A DNA stretch of 64,000 nt from QPIN01 sp965224575. GTDB lineage: Bacteria; Pseudomonadota; Gammaproteobacteria; Methylococcales; Methylomonadaceae. A program made the position numbers and the translations under genes. The notes under the pieces are model-generated. The model worked only from the letters and a program-made list of their open reading frames with translations, ran no database searches and had not been told where the DNA came from. This document shows, piece by piece, positions 54,032 through 63,543 of this stretch (position 1 is the stretch's first letter; every line of letters starts with the position of its first letter). The stretch lies in NCBI GenBank assembly GCA_965224575.1, contig CBDCZQ010000006.1, forward strand, positions 1,736,001 to 1,800,000, given 5' to 3'.

Positions 54032-55246
54032 ATGAATATTTGTTATCTTGCACCTCAGCTTACTGCTTTGGAGTCAACTTTTGTCTATGAAGAATTATTA
54101 GCTATTGAAAAAAGAGGGCTAACAGTCATACCTACCTCAGTAAAAAGAGCAGAAAAAAATTTCGTTGGATATGATGGTCTTCTACAGAGAACACACTTTC
54201 TTTATGATGAACAACCCGTCAAAACATTATTCTATTCTTTGGCTGCTTTTTTTAGAATGAGGACTCGTCAGAAAGCTAGCGTACGCTTGCTGATGTCAGA
54301 TATATTTTTTCTTGGTTTTTTTAATAAGAGTAGCTGGAAACTTTTATTTCAATATATTGTCGCTTGTAGGCTTGCAGAAATATTAGTTGAAAATCAATGT
54401 AAGCATTTGCATGTGCACTTTGCTCATACTGCGACTCAAATTGCTATGTACGCATCTGCTATGTCAGCTGTACCGTTTACAATTATGGCTCATGCAAATG
54501 ATATTTTTGAGCGTGGCTTACTGTTGGATCGCAAGGCGCAACGTGCAGTTAAATTGTTAACAATTTCTGAATTTAACCGGAATTATCTTATTTCTCAGAA
54601 TGTTTCAGAAGATAAACTCGCAGTTGTTAGATGTGGAGTTAGTTTTCATATTTCTAACGAAACACGGCAGTTTAAAAAAAAGGACTGCTATCAAATTGGA
54701 ACTTTAGCTCGTTTAGTTGAAAAAAAAGGGATTGATAATTTAATTCAGGCAATGGATGAGCTAAGAAATAGTGATACTAAAATTAAACTTTGTATTGCTG
54801 GAGATGGGCCTTTACTTCGAGCATTAAAAAAGCAAACAGAGGAACTAGGACTTAAAGATATTGTTTCTTTTAAAGCGGGATTAGATCATAAAGAAGTTTC
54901 TACATGGATGAAGAATTTAGATGTCTTTGTTTTAGCATGTAAAACAGATTCTAATGGAGATATGGATGGAATTCCTGTTGTGCTAATGGAAGCAATGTCA
55001 CAATCAATTCCTGTTATATCAACTAAATTATCGGGTATTCCAGAATTAATCATAGATGGGAAAACTGGGCTATTAGCCGAGCCAGCTGATCCTGTTGATC
55101 TTGCAGATAAAATTAAACAGTTAATCCAATCGCCTGATTTATGTGAAAAGTTAGTGGCTAATGCAAAAAAACATGTAGTTGAAGAGTTTGGTCAAAAAGT
55201 AAATATTGATCGGTTGCTACAATATTTTGCATTAGATGAAAGATAG
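54032..55246 (+). CDS. Glycosyltransferase family 4 (WcaL-like)
   Basis: 404-residue GT-B-fold glycosyltransferase. The N-terminus (ICYLAPQLTALESTFVYEEL) resembles colanic-acid glycosyltransferase WcaL and relatives. The C-terminal donor domain has IGTLARLVEKKGIDNLI, CIAGDGPLLRALK and the family signature DGIPVVLMEAMSQSIPVIST, with GIPELI and GLLAEPADP. It follows the epimerase by 54 bases. Sugar specificity is unknown. Confidence 0.93.
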   Translation: MNICYLAPQLTALESTFVYEELLAIEKRGLTVIPTSVKRAEKNFVGYDGLLQRTHFLYDEQPVKTLFYSLAAFFRMRTRQKASVRLLMSDIFFLGFFNKSSWKLLFQYIVACRLAEILVENQCKHLHVHFAHTATQIAMYASAMSAVPFTIMAHANDIFERGLLLDRKAQRAVKLLTISEFNRNYLISQNVSEDKLAVVRCGVSFHISNETRQFKKKDCYQIGTLARLVEKKGIDNLIQAMDELRNSDTKIKLCIAGDGPLLRALKKQTEELGLKDIVSFKAGLDHKEVSTWMKNLDVFVLACKTDSNGDMDGIPVVLMEAMSQSIPVISTKLSGIPELIIDGKTGLLAEPADPVDLADKIKQLIQSPDLCEKLVANAKKHVVEEFGQKVNIDRLLQYFALDER

Positions 55247-55282
55247 GTTTATTTAGAAATTAAATGTAATGTTATGTTATAG

Positions 55283-55316
55283 AGTACCTCCATTCATCAA
55301 TTAATAGAGGTGCCCT
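55283..55316. repeat. Family A repeat, minimal copy
   Basis: GTACCTCCATT and AATTAATAGAGGTGCCC are inverted arms around four bases, leaving almost only the two ends of the element. It lies between two glycosyltransferase genes. Confidence 0.7.
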
Positions 55317-55344
55317 ATAGTTTATAAGAGGTTTTGTTAAAAGT

Positions 55345-56250
55345 ATGAATAGTAAATATGTAGTGATTTCTCCATGCAGAAATGAAGTTGAATACATGGA
55401 GAAAACACTTGATTCAATGGTAAATCAAACGGTAACACCAAACAAATGGATAATTGTAGATGATGGATCAACTGATGGCACATCAAAAATACTTGCTGAA
55501 TATGCTAAAAAAAATGAATGGATTGAAATCATTACAGGTAAAGATAGAGGGCATCGTTCTGTTGGACCCGGTGTTATTGATACTTTTTACGTAGGCTATT
55601 CTTCCATAAACCCAGATGACTTTGACTATCTCTGTAAGCTTGATTTGGATTTGAAGCTACCAGAAAAATATTTTGAAGTATTAATAGATCGAATGGAAAA
55701 TAATCCTCGAATTGGTACGTGTAGTGGGAAATCATACATATACGAAGATGGGGAGCTTATTAGTGAAAGAAAGGGTGATGATACTTCACTTGGAATGACG
55801 AAGTTTTATAGAGTAACTTGCTTTAAAGAAATTGGTGGCTTTGTGCGTGAAGTTATGTGGGATGGAATTGATTGTCATCAATGCAGAATGCTGGGGTGGA
55901 TTGCTTGTAGTTGGGATGAACCAGATTTAAGGTTTGTTCATTTAAGACCGATGGGAACAAGCCAGCAAGGCGTCTATACTGGTAGAATGAGGCATGGCTT
56001 TGGACAATATTTTATGGGCACTGGTTTTTTATTTATATTTGCTAGTGCACTAAGTAGAGTAAATGAAAAACCTTATATTTTGGGTAGCATAGCCATGCTT
56101 TGGGGGTGGCTAAAAAGTGCATTGCTAAGAAACGAACAGTACGGAGATGAAGACTTTAGAAAGTTTTTGAGAAAATATCAATGGAGAGTGTTAATGGTAG
56201 GGAAAAAAAAGGCTATTGATGAAATCAATAAAATGCACGAATCATCTTGA
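55345..56250 (+). CDS. Glycosyltransferase family 2
   Basis: 301-residue GT2 enzyme with VVISPCRNEVEYMEKTLDSM, WIIVDDGSTDGTSKIL and the metal-binding DLDLKLP segment (LCKLDLDLKLPEKYFE). The acceptor-side motif reads MWDGIDCHQCRMLGW. No long membrane segment is evident apart from a hydrophobic patch near 225-255. It is the last glycosyltransferase before the exosortase block, with 267 bases of AT-rich sequence and no recognisable feature in between. Confidence 0.9.
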   Translation: MNSKYVVISPCRNEVEYMEKTLDSMVNQTVTPNKWIIVDDGSTDGTSKILAEYAKKNEWIEIITGKDRGHRSVGPGVIDTFYVGYSSINPDDFDYLCKLDLDLKLPEKYFEVLIDRMENNPRIGTCSGKSYIYEDGELISERKGDDTSLGMTKFYRVTCFKEIGGFVREVMWDGIDCHQCRMLGWIACSWDEPDLRFVHLRPMGTSQQGVYTGRMRHGFGQYFMGTGFLFIFASALSRVNEKPYILGSIAMLWGWLKSALLRNEQYGDEDFRKFLRKYQWRVLMVGKKKAIDEINKMHESS

Positions 56251-56517
56251 AACTTAGCTGAATTTTGTTGTCCAAAGGGTAGGTAAGTATATATCTTGAA
56301 TATATTTTGAAGTATAGTGTTAGACCAAATACAGGTTTAGAGTTTACATTATTTATTAATACTAAGGAGTGAGGATTTGTAACCGTTTTTTCTAAAATAA
56401 TTAAGCCAAAAGTTGATAATGTGATTGATTTTTATTCTCCATAAAAACACTTTGGAGACGAGCTTATTTGACTTGAAGATATGTTAAAAAAGAAACAAGC
56501 TATTTTAAACTGAATCT

Positions 56518-58065
56518 ATGAATAAAGTAACTGTGTGGAAAATGGGGTGGCTGAATTGGTCACTTCTTTTGATAACAACAGTATTTCTTCTAATTGCATA
56601 TTGGGGAGGAATCAGTGAATTAATTGTTAGGTGGGATAAGCAAGAAGAGTATAGCCATGGATATATGTTGCCTTTTATTACGCTTTATTTTATCTGGTTA
56701 AAAAAGGATCAGATTAGACAAAGTGAATTTTCAGGTTCATGGCTAAGCCTGTTTATTGTCATCCCTGCGTTAACTATTTTTTTAATAGGAGAAGTGAGTG
56801 CTCTTTTTATATTAATTCAATATTCGCTGATTGCTGTTTTGTTTGGTATAGCTATCTCTATTATGGGCTGGCCTGATGTAAAACCCGTCTTAATCCCCTT
56901 GTTATTGCTAGTTTTTGCAATTCCTCTTCCTTACTTTTTAGAAGCTAGTTTGTCTGCTAATTTACAATTGTTGTCTTCAAAATTAGGCGTAGCTTTTATT
57001 CGTTTGTGTGATATTCCGGTCTATTTGGAAGGTAATGTTATTGATCTAGGTGCATATAAACTTCAAGTTGTTGAAGCGTGTAGCGGCTTACGTTATCTAT
57101 TTCCACTGATGGGCTTAGGCTTTATTACCGCCTATATGTTTGATACCTCTTTATGGAAAAGAGTTGTCATTTTTTTATCAACCATTCCTATTACATTGAT
57201 GATGAACAGCTTCCGTATTGGAGTGATCGGTGTTTTAGTTGATGTTTGGGGTATTTCTATGGCAGAAGGCTTTTTACATGATTTTGAAGGCTGGATAGTC
57301 TTCATGGCATGTATGGGGATTTTGTTTATAGAAATGTTTATCCTGATTAAAATTGGTAAAAAGGATTCAAGGCCGTTGTCAGAATTATTTGGACTAGTTT
57401 ATACAGATGAATTAGTTGAAGTTGATAATAGTCTTGAAAGAAAAGTTTCTTATCCATTTATTACTATTATTTTTCTGATAATTATTTCTGTTATTATCGT
57501 AGGGTCAATAGAGACACGAGAGGAAATAATCCCTAAACGAAAGACATTTCCTGAATTCCCTGCTAAATTAGCAGGTTGGACAGGTGTTCAGCGTTCCCTT
57601 GATAGTAATATTATAAATACTCTCAAGGTTTCTGATTACATTATGTCAGACTATGTAAAGGAAGGTTCGATACCGGTGAATTTTTATGTGGCTTATTATG
57701 AGTCTCAACGTAAAGGGGTTTCTCCGCATTCGCCTAAGGTGTGTATTCCTGGTGGTGGTTGGCAAATATCTGATATTAGTCGTATTGAACTAACGGATTT
57801 TCCAGTGAATAGAATAATTATTAAAAAAGATCAAAGAGTGCAACTTGTTTATTATTGGTTTCAGCAACGAGGACGGCTTATTGCAAACGAGTATTTTATG
57901 AAATGGTATTTATTTAAAGATGCTTTATTATTAAACAGAACAGATGGTGCGATGGTACGTCTTACTACAGTTGTCAGCCCGAAAGAAACAATAGAAGACG
58001 CTGATAATAGATTAGCTGGTTTTACTCAGCACCTGACCATTTTACCCGAATATATCCCAGAATAA
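56518..58065 (+). CDS. Exosortase fused to an EpsI domain, copy 1
   Basis: 515-residue inner-membrane protein. Residues about 10-280 are an exosortase with some eight membrane segments and the conserved triad Cys188 (VVEACSGLRYLFPL), Arg233 (MNSFRIGVIG) and His254 (FLHDFEGWIVF). After a linker and another membrane segment (about 315-335), residues 340-515 form an EpsI/DUF3485 domain with SPHSPKVCIPGGGW. Exosortases cleave PEP-CTERM-type tails from exported proteins, usually in strains that make extracellular polysaccharide. It is a paralogue of the gene at 61956-63485. The EpsI fusion resembles the XrtD-type arrangement, but I cannot fix the subtype. Confidence 0.92.
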   Translation: MNKVTVWKMGWLNWSLLLITTVFLLIAYWGGISELIVRWDKQEEYSHGYMLPFITLYFIWLKKDQIRQSEFSGSWLSLFIVIPALTIFLIGEVSALFILIQYSLIAVLFGIAISIMGWPDVKPVLIPLLLLVFAIPLPYFLEASLSANLQLLSSKLGVAFIRLCDIPVYLEGNVIDLGAYKLQVVEACSGLRYLFPLMGLGFITAYMFDTSLWKRVVIFLSTIPITLMMNSFRIGVIGVLVDVWGISMAEGFLHDFEGWIVFMACMGILFIEMFILIKIGKKDSRPLSELFGLVYTDELVEVDNSLERKVSYPFITIIFLIIISVIIVGSIETREEIIPKRKTFPEFPAKLAGWTGVQRSLDSNIINTLKVSDYIMSDYVKEGSIPVNFYVAYYESQRKGVSPHSPKVCIPGGGWQISDISRIELTDFPVNRIIIKKDQRVQLVYYWFQQRGRLIANEYFMKWYLFKDALLLNRTDGAMVRLTTVVSPKETIEDADNRLAGFTQHLTILPEYIPE

Positions 58066-58078
58066 CAAAGGATTTTGA

Positions 58079-60496
58079 ATGAGAAATAAAAATAAATTAT
58101 TTTTTTTAGCCTGTGCTTTTATTTTGCAAGGATGTGGAGATTCCTCTGAGCGATCGTTAGAGTATTTATCGAGTGCAAAATCATATTATGAGAAAGAAAA
58201 TTATGACAAGGCCAAGCTTGAATTAAAAAATGCGATACAAATTAATAATAAATTATCAGAAGCTTATTTTTATTTGTCATTAGTGAATGAAAAAGAGCGA
58301 AACTGGAAAGAAATGTATACCCACCTTGCTCAAACTTTAAAATTGGATCCGGAAAACGATAAGGCAAGGTTGAAACTAGCAAAACTCTATTTGTTAGGAG
58401 GAAATCTTGACCAGGCGGTGTTAGAAATCAAGTTATTATCTGAGAAAAAAGCGGATGACCCCGATGTTATTGCATTAAATGGAGCCGTTCTATTAAAGCA
58501 AGGGGATACAATATCTGCCTTAGCAGAAGCCAAAAAAGCGTTAGCTATTGACTCAAGTCATATTGATTCAGTGGGTCTAGCCGTTGGCGTTTATTTAGCG
58601 GAAGAGGACTATGCTACTGCTGAACAACAGGTCAAGCAATCATTAGAAAATAAACCCAATGAGTTAGCGCTACATCTTATGAAATTACAAATTCATATGA
58701 AGAGTAAAAATGCAGACCTTGTTGAACAAGATTATCAGGAAATAACCAAACAATTTCCTGAACAACTTGATTATTTTTTTGCGTTTGCCAAGTTTTATGT
58801 AGGGACTAATCAAGATTCCAAGGCTTTAGATTTGCTTCAAAGTGTAGTAGAAAAAAATAATGACCAGTTAAAGCCTAAATTAGTCTTAGTGGACTTTTTA
58901 TTACAAAAAAATATTGAACTTGCAGAACCCGCAATTAAAAAATTTATTGAAGCAAACCCTGACGAGCCAGACTTGTATTTTAAGCTTGCAAATCTTTATA
59001 TTTTACAGAATAGGAATAATGAAGCAAAAGAGCCTCTGAAGTGGGTAGTTGAAAATAATGGTAATGATAGAAAAGGGATCAAAGCAAAATCTATTTTGGC
59101 AAAAGTAGCGATAAAAGAAGGTGATAATACTTTTGCAAGTGAGAAAATTGAAGAAATTTTAGCGGTTGATGGGAGAAATTATGACGCCTTGTTGTTAAAA
59201 GCCCGCATAAATATGATTAATGGCTCTCAAGATGAGGCAATTACTGATTTACGAGGGGTTTTAAGGGATTATGCACAATCTGACGAAGCCATGGTGCTGC
59301 TTGGTCAAGCTTTTTTGATGAAAGAGTCGCCTGAGTTGGCGGTAGAAAACTTTAGAAATGCACTTGCGATAAACCCAGGGAACTTTTATGCAGTATTGCC
59401 CATTGTATCAAGCATGATTGAAAGTGAGGATATTGGAAGAGCAGAGGAACTGCTGCAAAATGCACTTAAAATAAACCCTAATCATGAAGGAGCCCTTCAA
59501 GCTCTTGCTCAAGTTCGATTGTTAAAACAAGATTGGAAAGGCACACAAAAAGTTGCAGATTTAATAGCGACTAAACCTAATGGCCAAGGTTTTTCAAGTT
59601 ATTTAGGCGGTAAAATTTCACAAGGCCAGGGTTTTTATAATGAAGCAATCGAAAAATATAAACTAGCTTTGATAGAGATCCCGAGACTTTCAGATGCAAT
59701 GAAAAGTATGGTTGTTAGTTCTGAAGCTTCAGATCAAAGAGAAGTGATGAAAACATATCTTGATATGTTTATAACAAAAAACCCTGATTTAGCTTATCCA
59801 GTCATCTATAAAAGTCAGTTGTTTGGATTAGATAAAGACTGGGACAACGCAATAGATGTATTAAATACAGGCATTGCTAAATGGCCAAAAGAGTCTGGGT
59901 TTTATGAATCTTTAGCCAAGATATATCTTGAAAAGAATGAAAATAAAAAAGCAATCAATACTTATCAGGCTGGGTTGAAAATAATACCAAAAAATACACA
60001 ATTAAATATGCTACTAGCCTCAGTGTATGAACTGGAAAAAGATTATGATAATGCCATTGAAATATATCAGATCGTCATAGATGAACAACCAACGGTTGAT
60101 ATTGCCGCTAATAATTTGGTATCAATATTGTTAGATCATTATCCTGAGAAAGAGAGTTTAGAACGAGCAGTGAGCTTAAGCGAACGTTTTAAAGGATCTA
60201 AGCAACCTTACTACCTGGATACTTATGGATGGTCTTTGTTCAAAAATGGAAGTATAGATAAAGCAGTAGAAGTTTTGCAACAAGTTGTAAAAAAAGCACC
60301 TGAGGTTCCTGTCTTCAAATATCATTTGGGTGCTGCACTGCATGAATCAGATAGCAATGAAGAAGCAATCATACTAATAGAGAAAGCAATAGAATTAGGT
60401 GAAAACCAAAAGGGGCAATTTACTGAAAAAAATAAGGCTGAGTCGCTGTTGAAATTGATTAAAGATGAGGAGGCTACTGTTGGACTTCAACAGTAG
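58079..60496 (+). CDS. prsT: PEP-CTERM-system TPR-repeat lipoprotein (PrsT-like)
   Basis: 805-residue lipoprotein with a signal and Cys19 (FILQGCGDSS), followed by about twenty tetratricopeptide repeats through residue 790 (for example YYEKENYDKAKLELKNAIQI and AVENFRNALAINPGNFYAVL). Length, lipobox and position 13 bases after an exosortase gene match PrsT, the TPR lipoprotein associated with exosortase/extracellular-polysaccharide loci. It probably acts as an envelope scaffold for polysaccharide export; its exact role is not known. Neither a PrsK/PrsR regulatory pair nor a PEP-CTERM substrate is in view. Confidence 0.88.
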   Translation: MRNKNKLFFLACAFILQGCGDSSERSLEYLSSAKSYYEKENYDKAKLELKNAIQINNKLSEAYFYLSLVNEKERNWKEMYTHLAQTLKLDPENDKARLKLAKLYLLGGNLDQAVLEIKLLSEKKADDPDVIALNGAVLLKQGDTISALAEAKKALAIDSSHIDSVGLAVGVYLAEEDYATAEQQVKQSLENKPNELALHLMKLQIHMKSKNADLVEQDYQEITKQFPEQLDYFFAFAKFYVGTNQDSKALDLLQSVVEKNNDQLKPKLVLVDFLLQKNIELAEPAIKKFIEANPDEPDLYFKLANLYILQNRNNEAKEPLKWVVENNGNDRKGIKAKSILAKVAIKEGDNTFASEKIEEILAVDGRNYDALLLKARINMINGSQDEAITDLRGVLRDYAQSDEAMVLLGQAFLMKESPELAVENFRNALAINPGNFYAVLPIVSSMIESEDIGRAEELLQNALKINPNHEGALQALAQVRLLKQDWKGTQKVADLIATKPNGQGFSSYLGGKISQGQGFYNEAIEKYKLALIEIPRLSDAMKSMVVSSEASDQREVMKTYLDMFITKNPDLAYPVIYKSQLFGLDKDWDNAIDVLNTGIAKWPKESGFYESLAKIYLEKNENKKAINTYQAGLKIIPKNTQLNMLLASVYELEKDYDNAIEIYQIVIDEQPTVDIAANNLVSILLDHYPEKESLERAVSLSERFKGSKQPYYLDTYGWSLFKNGSIDKAVEVLQQVVKKAPEVPVFKYHLGAALHESDSNEEAIILIEKAIELGENQKGQFTEKNKAESLLKLIKDEEATVGLQQ

Positions 60497-60594
60497 TAAC
60501 CATAAGTATCATGATTTTAGTTTTTCAGGGATGATAAATCTCTAGCCACGAAAGATTTTTTAAATTTAATATATTATAAATTCATTGGTTTGTT

Positions 60595-60602
60595 CTTATG
60601 GC
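60595..60602. repeat. Target-site duplication of the IS256-family element, left copy
   Basis: CTTATGGC immediately before the left inverted repeat is repeated exactly at 61907-61914 after the right one. Eight bases is usual for IS256-family insertion. Confidence 0.88.
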
Positions 60603-61906
60603 GAGACTGTAGATAATTCTGTGTAACTGCCTTTTTAAATATATTCCATCAATCGGTCTTCAAACTCGATCATAAATCTATTTAAGGCCGTTTTCCAATC
60701 TCTAATGGGCATTGTCCATTTTTTTGATGCCTGCTGTATCGCTAAATAAATAACCTTTTTAGCGGCATTATCGGTTGGAAATAATTTACGTTTTTTTATT
60801 GCTTTTCTAATCACACTATTTAATGATTCAATCGCGTTCGTTGTATAAATAGCTTTACGAATATCTTTAGGGTAATCAAAAATAGTATTCAGGTTATCCC
60901 AGTGGCTTCGCCAGCTACGACTGATTTGAGGATATTTACTATCCCATGTTTTTTCAAAGCTCTCTAACTCTACTAATGCTTCTTCTTCGGTCACAGATTG
61001 ATAGATAGGCTTTAAATCAGTCGTCACTGCCTATAGTCTTTCCAAGGCACAAGCTTCAGTGAGTTGCGCACCATATGGACAATACAGAGCTGAATTTGCG
61101 TTTTTGGAAAAACCGTCTGTATTGCTTCAGGAAAACCTTTTAATCCATCAATGCAGGCAATGAGAATATCCTTTACGCCTCTGTTTTGCAATTCAGTGAT
61201 GACACCTAACCAAAATTTGGCACCTTCATTCTCTGACAACCACATGCCCAGCAATTCCTTTTGACCTTCCATATCAACGCCTAAAGCAAGATAGACTGAT
61301 TTATTAATTACTTTTTTATCTTGCCTTATTTTAACAACAATGCAGTCAAGGTAAACTAAGGGATAGACTGCATCAAGGGGGCGTGACTGCCACTCAATGA
61401 CTTGTTCAATCACTGCATCAGTGACTTTAGAAATAAGGCCAGGAGAGACATCAGCCCCATAGAGTTCTTTAAAGGTATCGACAATATCGCGAGTAGATAA
61501 ACCTTTTGCATATAAATAATGGATCTTTTCATCCATTGAGGTAATGCGGGTTTGATGTTTTTTGACTAACTGAGGTTCAAATTCACTAAGGCGATCACGC
61601 GGGACATCAATCTCAAACTGACCTTCCTCTGTTCTCAAGGTCTTTCTGGAAAAACCATTGCGACTGTTTTCTGTTTCTGAATCTTCATGTTTGCCGTAAC
61701 CTAAATGCTCATCAAGCTCAACATTTAAAGCGGCTTCAACTGTCACTTTAGCCAACATTTGAGTAAAATTACCGAGGTCTTTTTCTGTTTTTATACTTTT
61801 AGCCGCTTCGCGGGCAAAAGTTTCAAGTTCTTTTTTATTCATAACTGCTTATCCTCTCATATTAGAGATTAATAATAATCAGTTACACAAAATAATTTAC
61901 ATTCTC
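60603..61906 (-). mobile_element. IS256-family insertion sequence, 1304 bp
   Basis: Bounded by imperfect 27-base inverted repeats: the left end begins GAGACTGTAGATAATTCTGT (60603), and the right end read inward begins GAGAATGTAAATTATTTTGT; both continue GTAACTG. It is flanked by the 8-bp duplication CTTATGGC. It carries one transposase gene on the minus strand that is broken by a frameshift near 61028. It lies between the prsT-like gene and the second exosortase gene and does not interrupt either. Confidence 0.93.
60635..61842 (-). pseudogene. IS256-family (mutator) transposase, frameshifted
   Basis: DDE transposase in two overlapping fragments, 61842-61024 and 61027-60635. The first (272 residues) has LSTRDIVDTFKELYG, the first aspartate in VYLDCIVVKIR and the second in ACIDGLKGFPEA, then reads QLCIVHMVRNSLKLVPWKDY before stopping three codons later. 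The second (130 residues) continues TTDLKPIYQSVTEEEALVEL and carries the glutamate of the triad in TTNAIESLNSVIRK. Restoring one base after the TAT codon (TATAGG read as TATAAGG) joins them into the usual single frame of about 402 residues, so a one-base deletion is likely. Confidence 0.9.
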
Positions 61907-61914
61907 CTTATGGC
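61907..61914. repeat. Target-site duplication of the IS256-family element, right copy
   Basis: CTTATGGC, identical to 60595-60602. Confidence 0.88.
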
Positions 61915-61955
61915 GGGTAAGTCTTATGAGCTTCAGGTTAGTTTTCACAGTTTTT

Positions 61956-63485
61956 TTAGTTTGGAACGTACATTGGCAACTCTTTATTAATTAATAAAAT
62001 AAAATTTTGTAATCTCTTGTCTGCAAGATCCATTGTTTCCATTGGATTAATAACCGTTGTTAGTCGAACCAGTGCCCCGTCAGTTCTTCTTAATTGAAAA
62101 GCACCAATAAAAGTGTTCCATTTTAATTCATATTCATTAGCAATGTTTTTACCTCTCTGTCTATACCAATAATATACTAACTGCTTAGTGTCTCCTCTTG
62201 AAATGACAACACGAACTAGCTTAACACCGCTAACTTTAGATTCGCCAATATCAGTAATGAACCAACCACCACCCGGTATACATAGTTTTGGTGAATGAGG
62301 AACAACGCCATGTTTTTGGGTCTGATAATACGCGACATAAAAGTTAACTGAAGATAAAATATCCGGACTATTAAAATCCATCAAAATATAATCTGATAAT
62401 CCTAAAAAATCAATTGTTTTCTGATCCATGTTAATTGGTTTTCCAGACCAATTAGCTAGTGTTGACGGAAACTCATTAAAACTTTTACGCTCAGGAATAT
62501 AATCTTCTAGGCTTCCTAAGGGTTTTATAGTGAAGATTGCAATAGTGACTAGTAGTAATACACTAGTCAAGGGCAAATAATTAGTAGTACTCTGATTTAA
62601 TAAAGTTGTTTTTTTTGTGCTAGGAACAGGAACCAACCCAAAGACACCTTCCCAGTTTCTTTCTTTTCGTTCTGGGAATGATAGTAGCCACATAAAAAAA
62701 ATAAGAATTAAGAAGCATGTCATAAAGACTATCCATCCTTCAAAATCATGAATAAATCCTTTAGCCATCGCGATTCCCCAGTTATCGACTAAAAGACCAA
62801 TTATGCCGATTCTAAAGCTGTTCATCAGAATGGTAACAGGGATAGATAATAAAAAAACTAAAGCACGCTTCCAAAAAGTAACTTGATACATATAAGCGCA
62901 AATAAAAGCCACGCTCATGAGAGGGAATAAATATCTAAGACCACTACATGCTTCAACAACTTGTAGTTTATAGTTGCCTAAGTCAATTACATTACCTTCC
63001 AGGAAAACAGGTATTTCACAGGCACGAATAAAAGAAACACCCAGTTGAGAAGATATAAGCTGTAGTTTTGATGTTAACCCTGCTTGTAATACCGGGGGTA
63101 AAGGAAAGCAAAATATGAGTAACAAGATGGGTATCAACATTAACTTTGTGGCTTTAAAGCCAGATATTGATAATGCTAACCCAAGTAATAATAAAATTAA
63201 TGAAAGTCTCAGTAAAAAATAAGTATCTCCTACGATACCAATAAAATAAATTACTAATGCAATTATGCTTAAAACAACTCCTGACCAGGAAGGGGTAAAT
63301 TTATTGGCTAAAATCAATTCCTTTTGTTGCCATAGAAAATATAAAGCAATGACAGGAATCATATAGCCATGGCTATACTCTTCTTTACTTTCCCATATTG
63401 CAATAAGATCAGCAAAAACATTCCAATACAAAGTTGAAATTAAAATAAAAACTAGTAAATAACTAAAATTTTTAACTATATTCAA
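61956..63485 (-). CDS. Exosortase fused to an EpsI domain, copy 2
   Basis: 509-residue paralogue of the protein at 56518-58065, on the opposite strand. The triad is Cys180 (VVEACSGLRYLFPL), Arg225 (MNSFRIGIIG) and His246 (FIHDFEGWIVF), and the EpsI domain contains VPHSPKLCIPGGGW and QLVYYWYRQRGKNIANEYEL. Long identical stretches with copy 1 (for example EACSGLRYLFPLM) show common descent, while the membrane segments and linker differ widely, so the duplication is not recent. It is downstream, on the same strand, of the partial glycosyltransferase at the window edge. Confidence 0.92.
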   Translation of the reverse strand: MNIVKNFSYLLVFILISTLYWNVFADLIAIWESKEEYSHGYMIPVIALYFLWQQKELILANKFTPSWSGVVLSIIALVIYFIGIVGDTYFLLRLSLILLLLGLALSISGFKATKLMLIPILLLIFCFPLPPVLQAGLTSKLQLISSQLGVSFIRACEIPVFLEGNVIDLGNYKLQVVEACSGLRYLFPLMSVAFICAYMYQVTFWKRALVFLLSIPVTILMNSFRIGIIGLLVDNWGIAMAKGFIHDFEGWIVFMTCFLILIFFMWLLSFPERKERNWEGVFGLVPVPSTKKTTLLNQSTTNYLPLTSVLLLVTIAIFTIKPLGSLEDYIPERKSFNEFPSTLANWSGKPINMDQKTIDFLGLSDYILMDFNSPDILSSVNFYVAYYQTQKHGVVPHSPKLCIPGGGWFITDIGESKVSGVKLVRVVISRGDTKQLVYYWYRQRGKNIANEYELKWNTFIGAFQLRRTDGALVRLTTVINPMETMDLADKRLQNFILLINKELPMYVPN

Positions 63486-63543
63486 AGCTTAACTCCTAAA
63501 AAAGAGCAATATAATAAATATTAAATGAGTAGGTGGAAAAAAT

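Noticed and set aside
61020..61040. Programmed frameshift in the IS256-family transposase
   Set aside because: Family members use a single frame and no slippery run lies at the overlap; a one-base deletion explains the break better.
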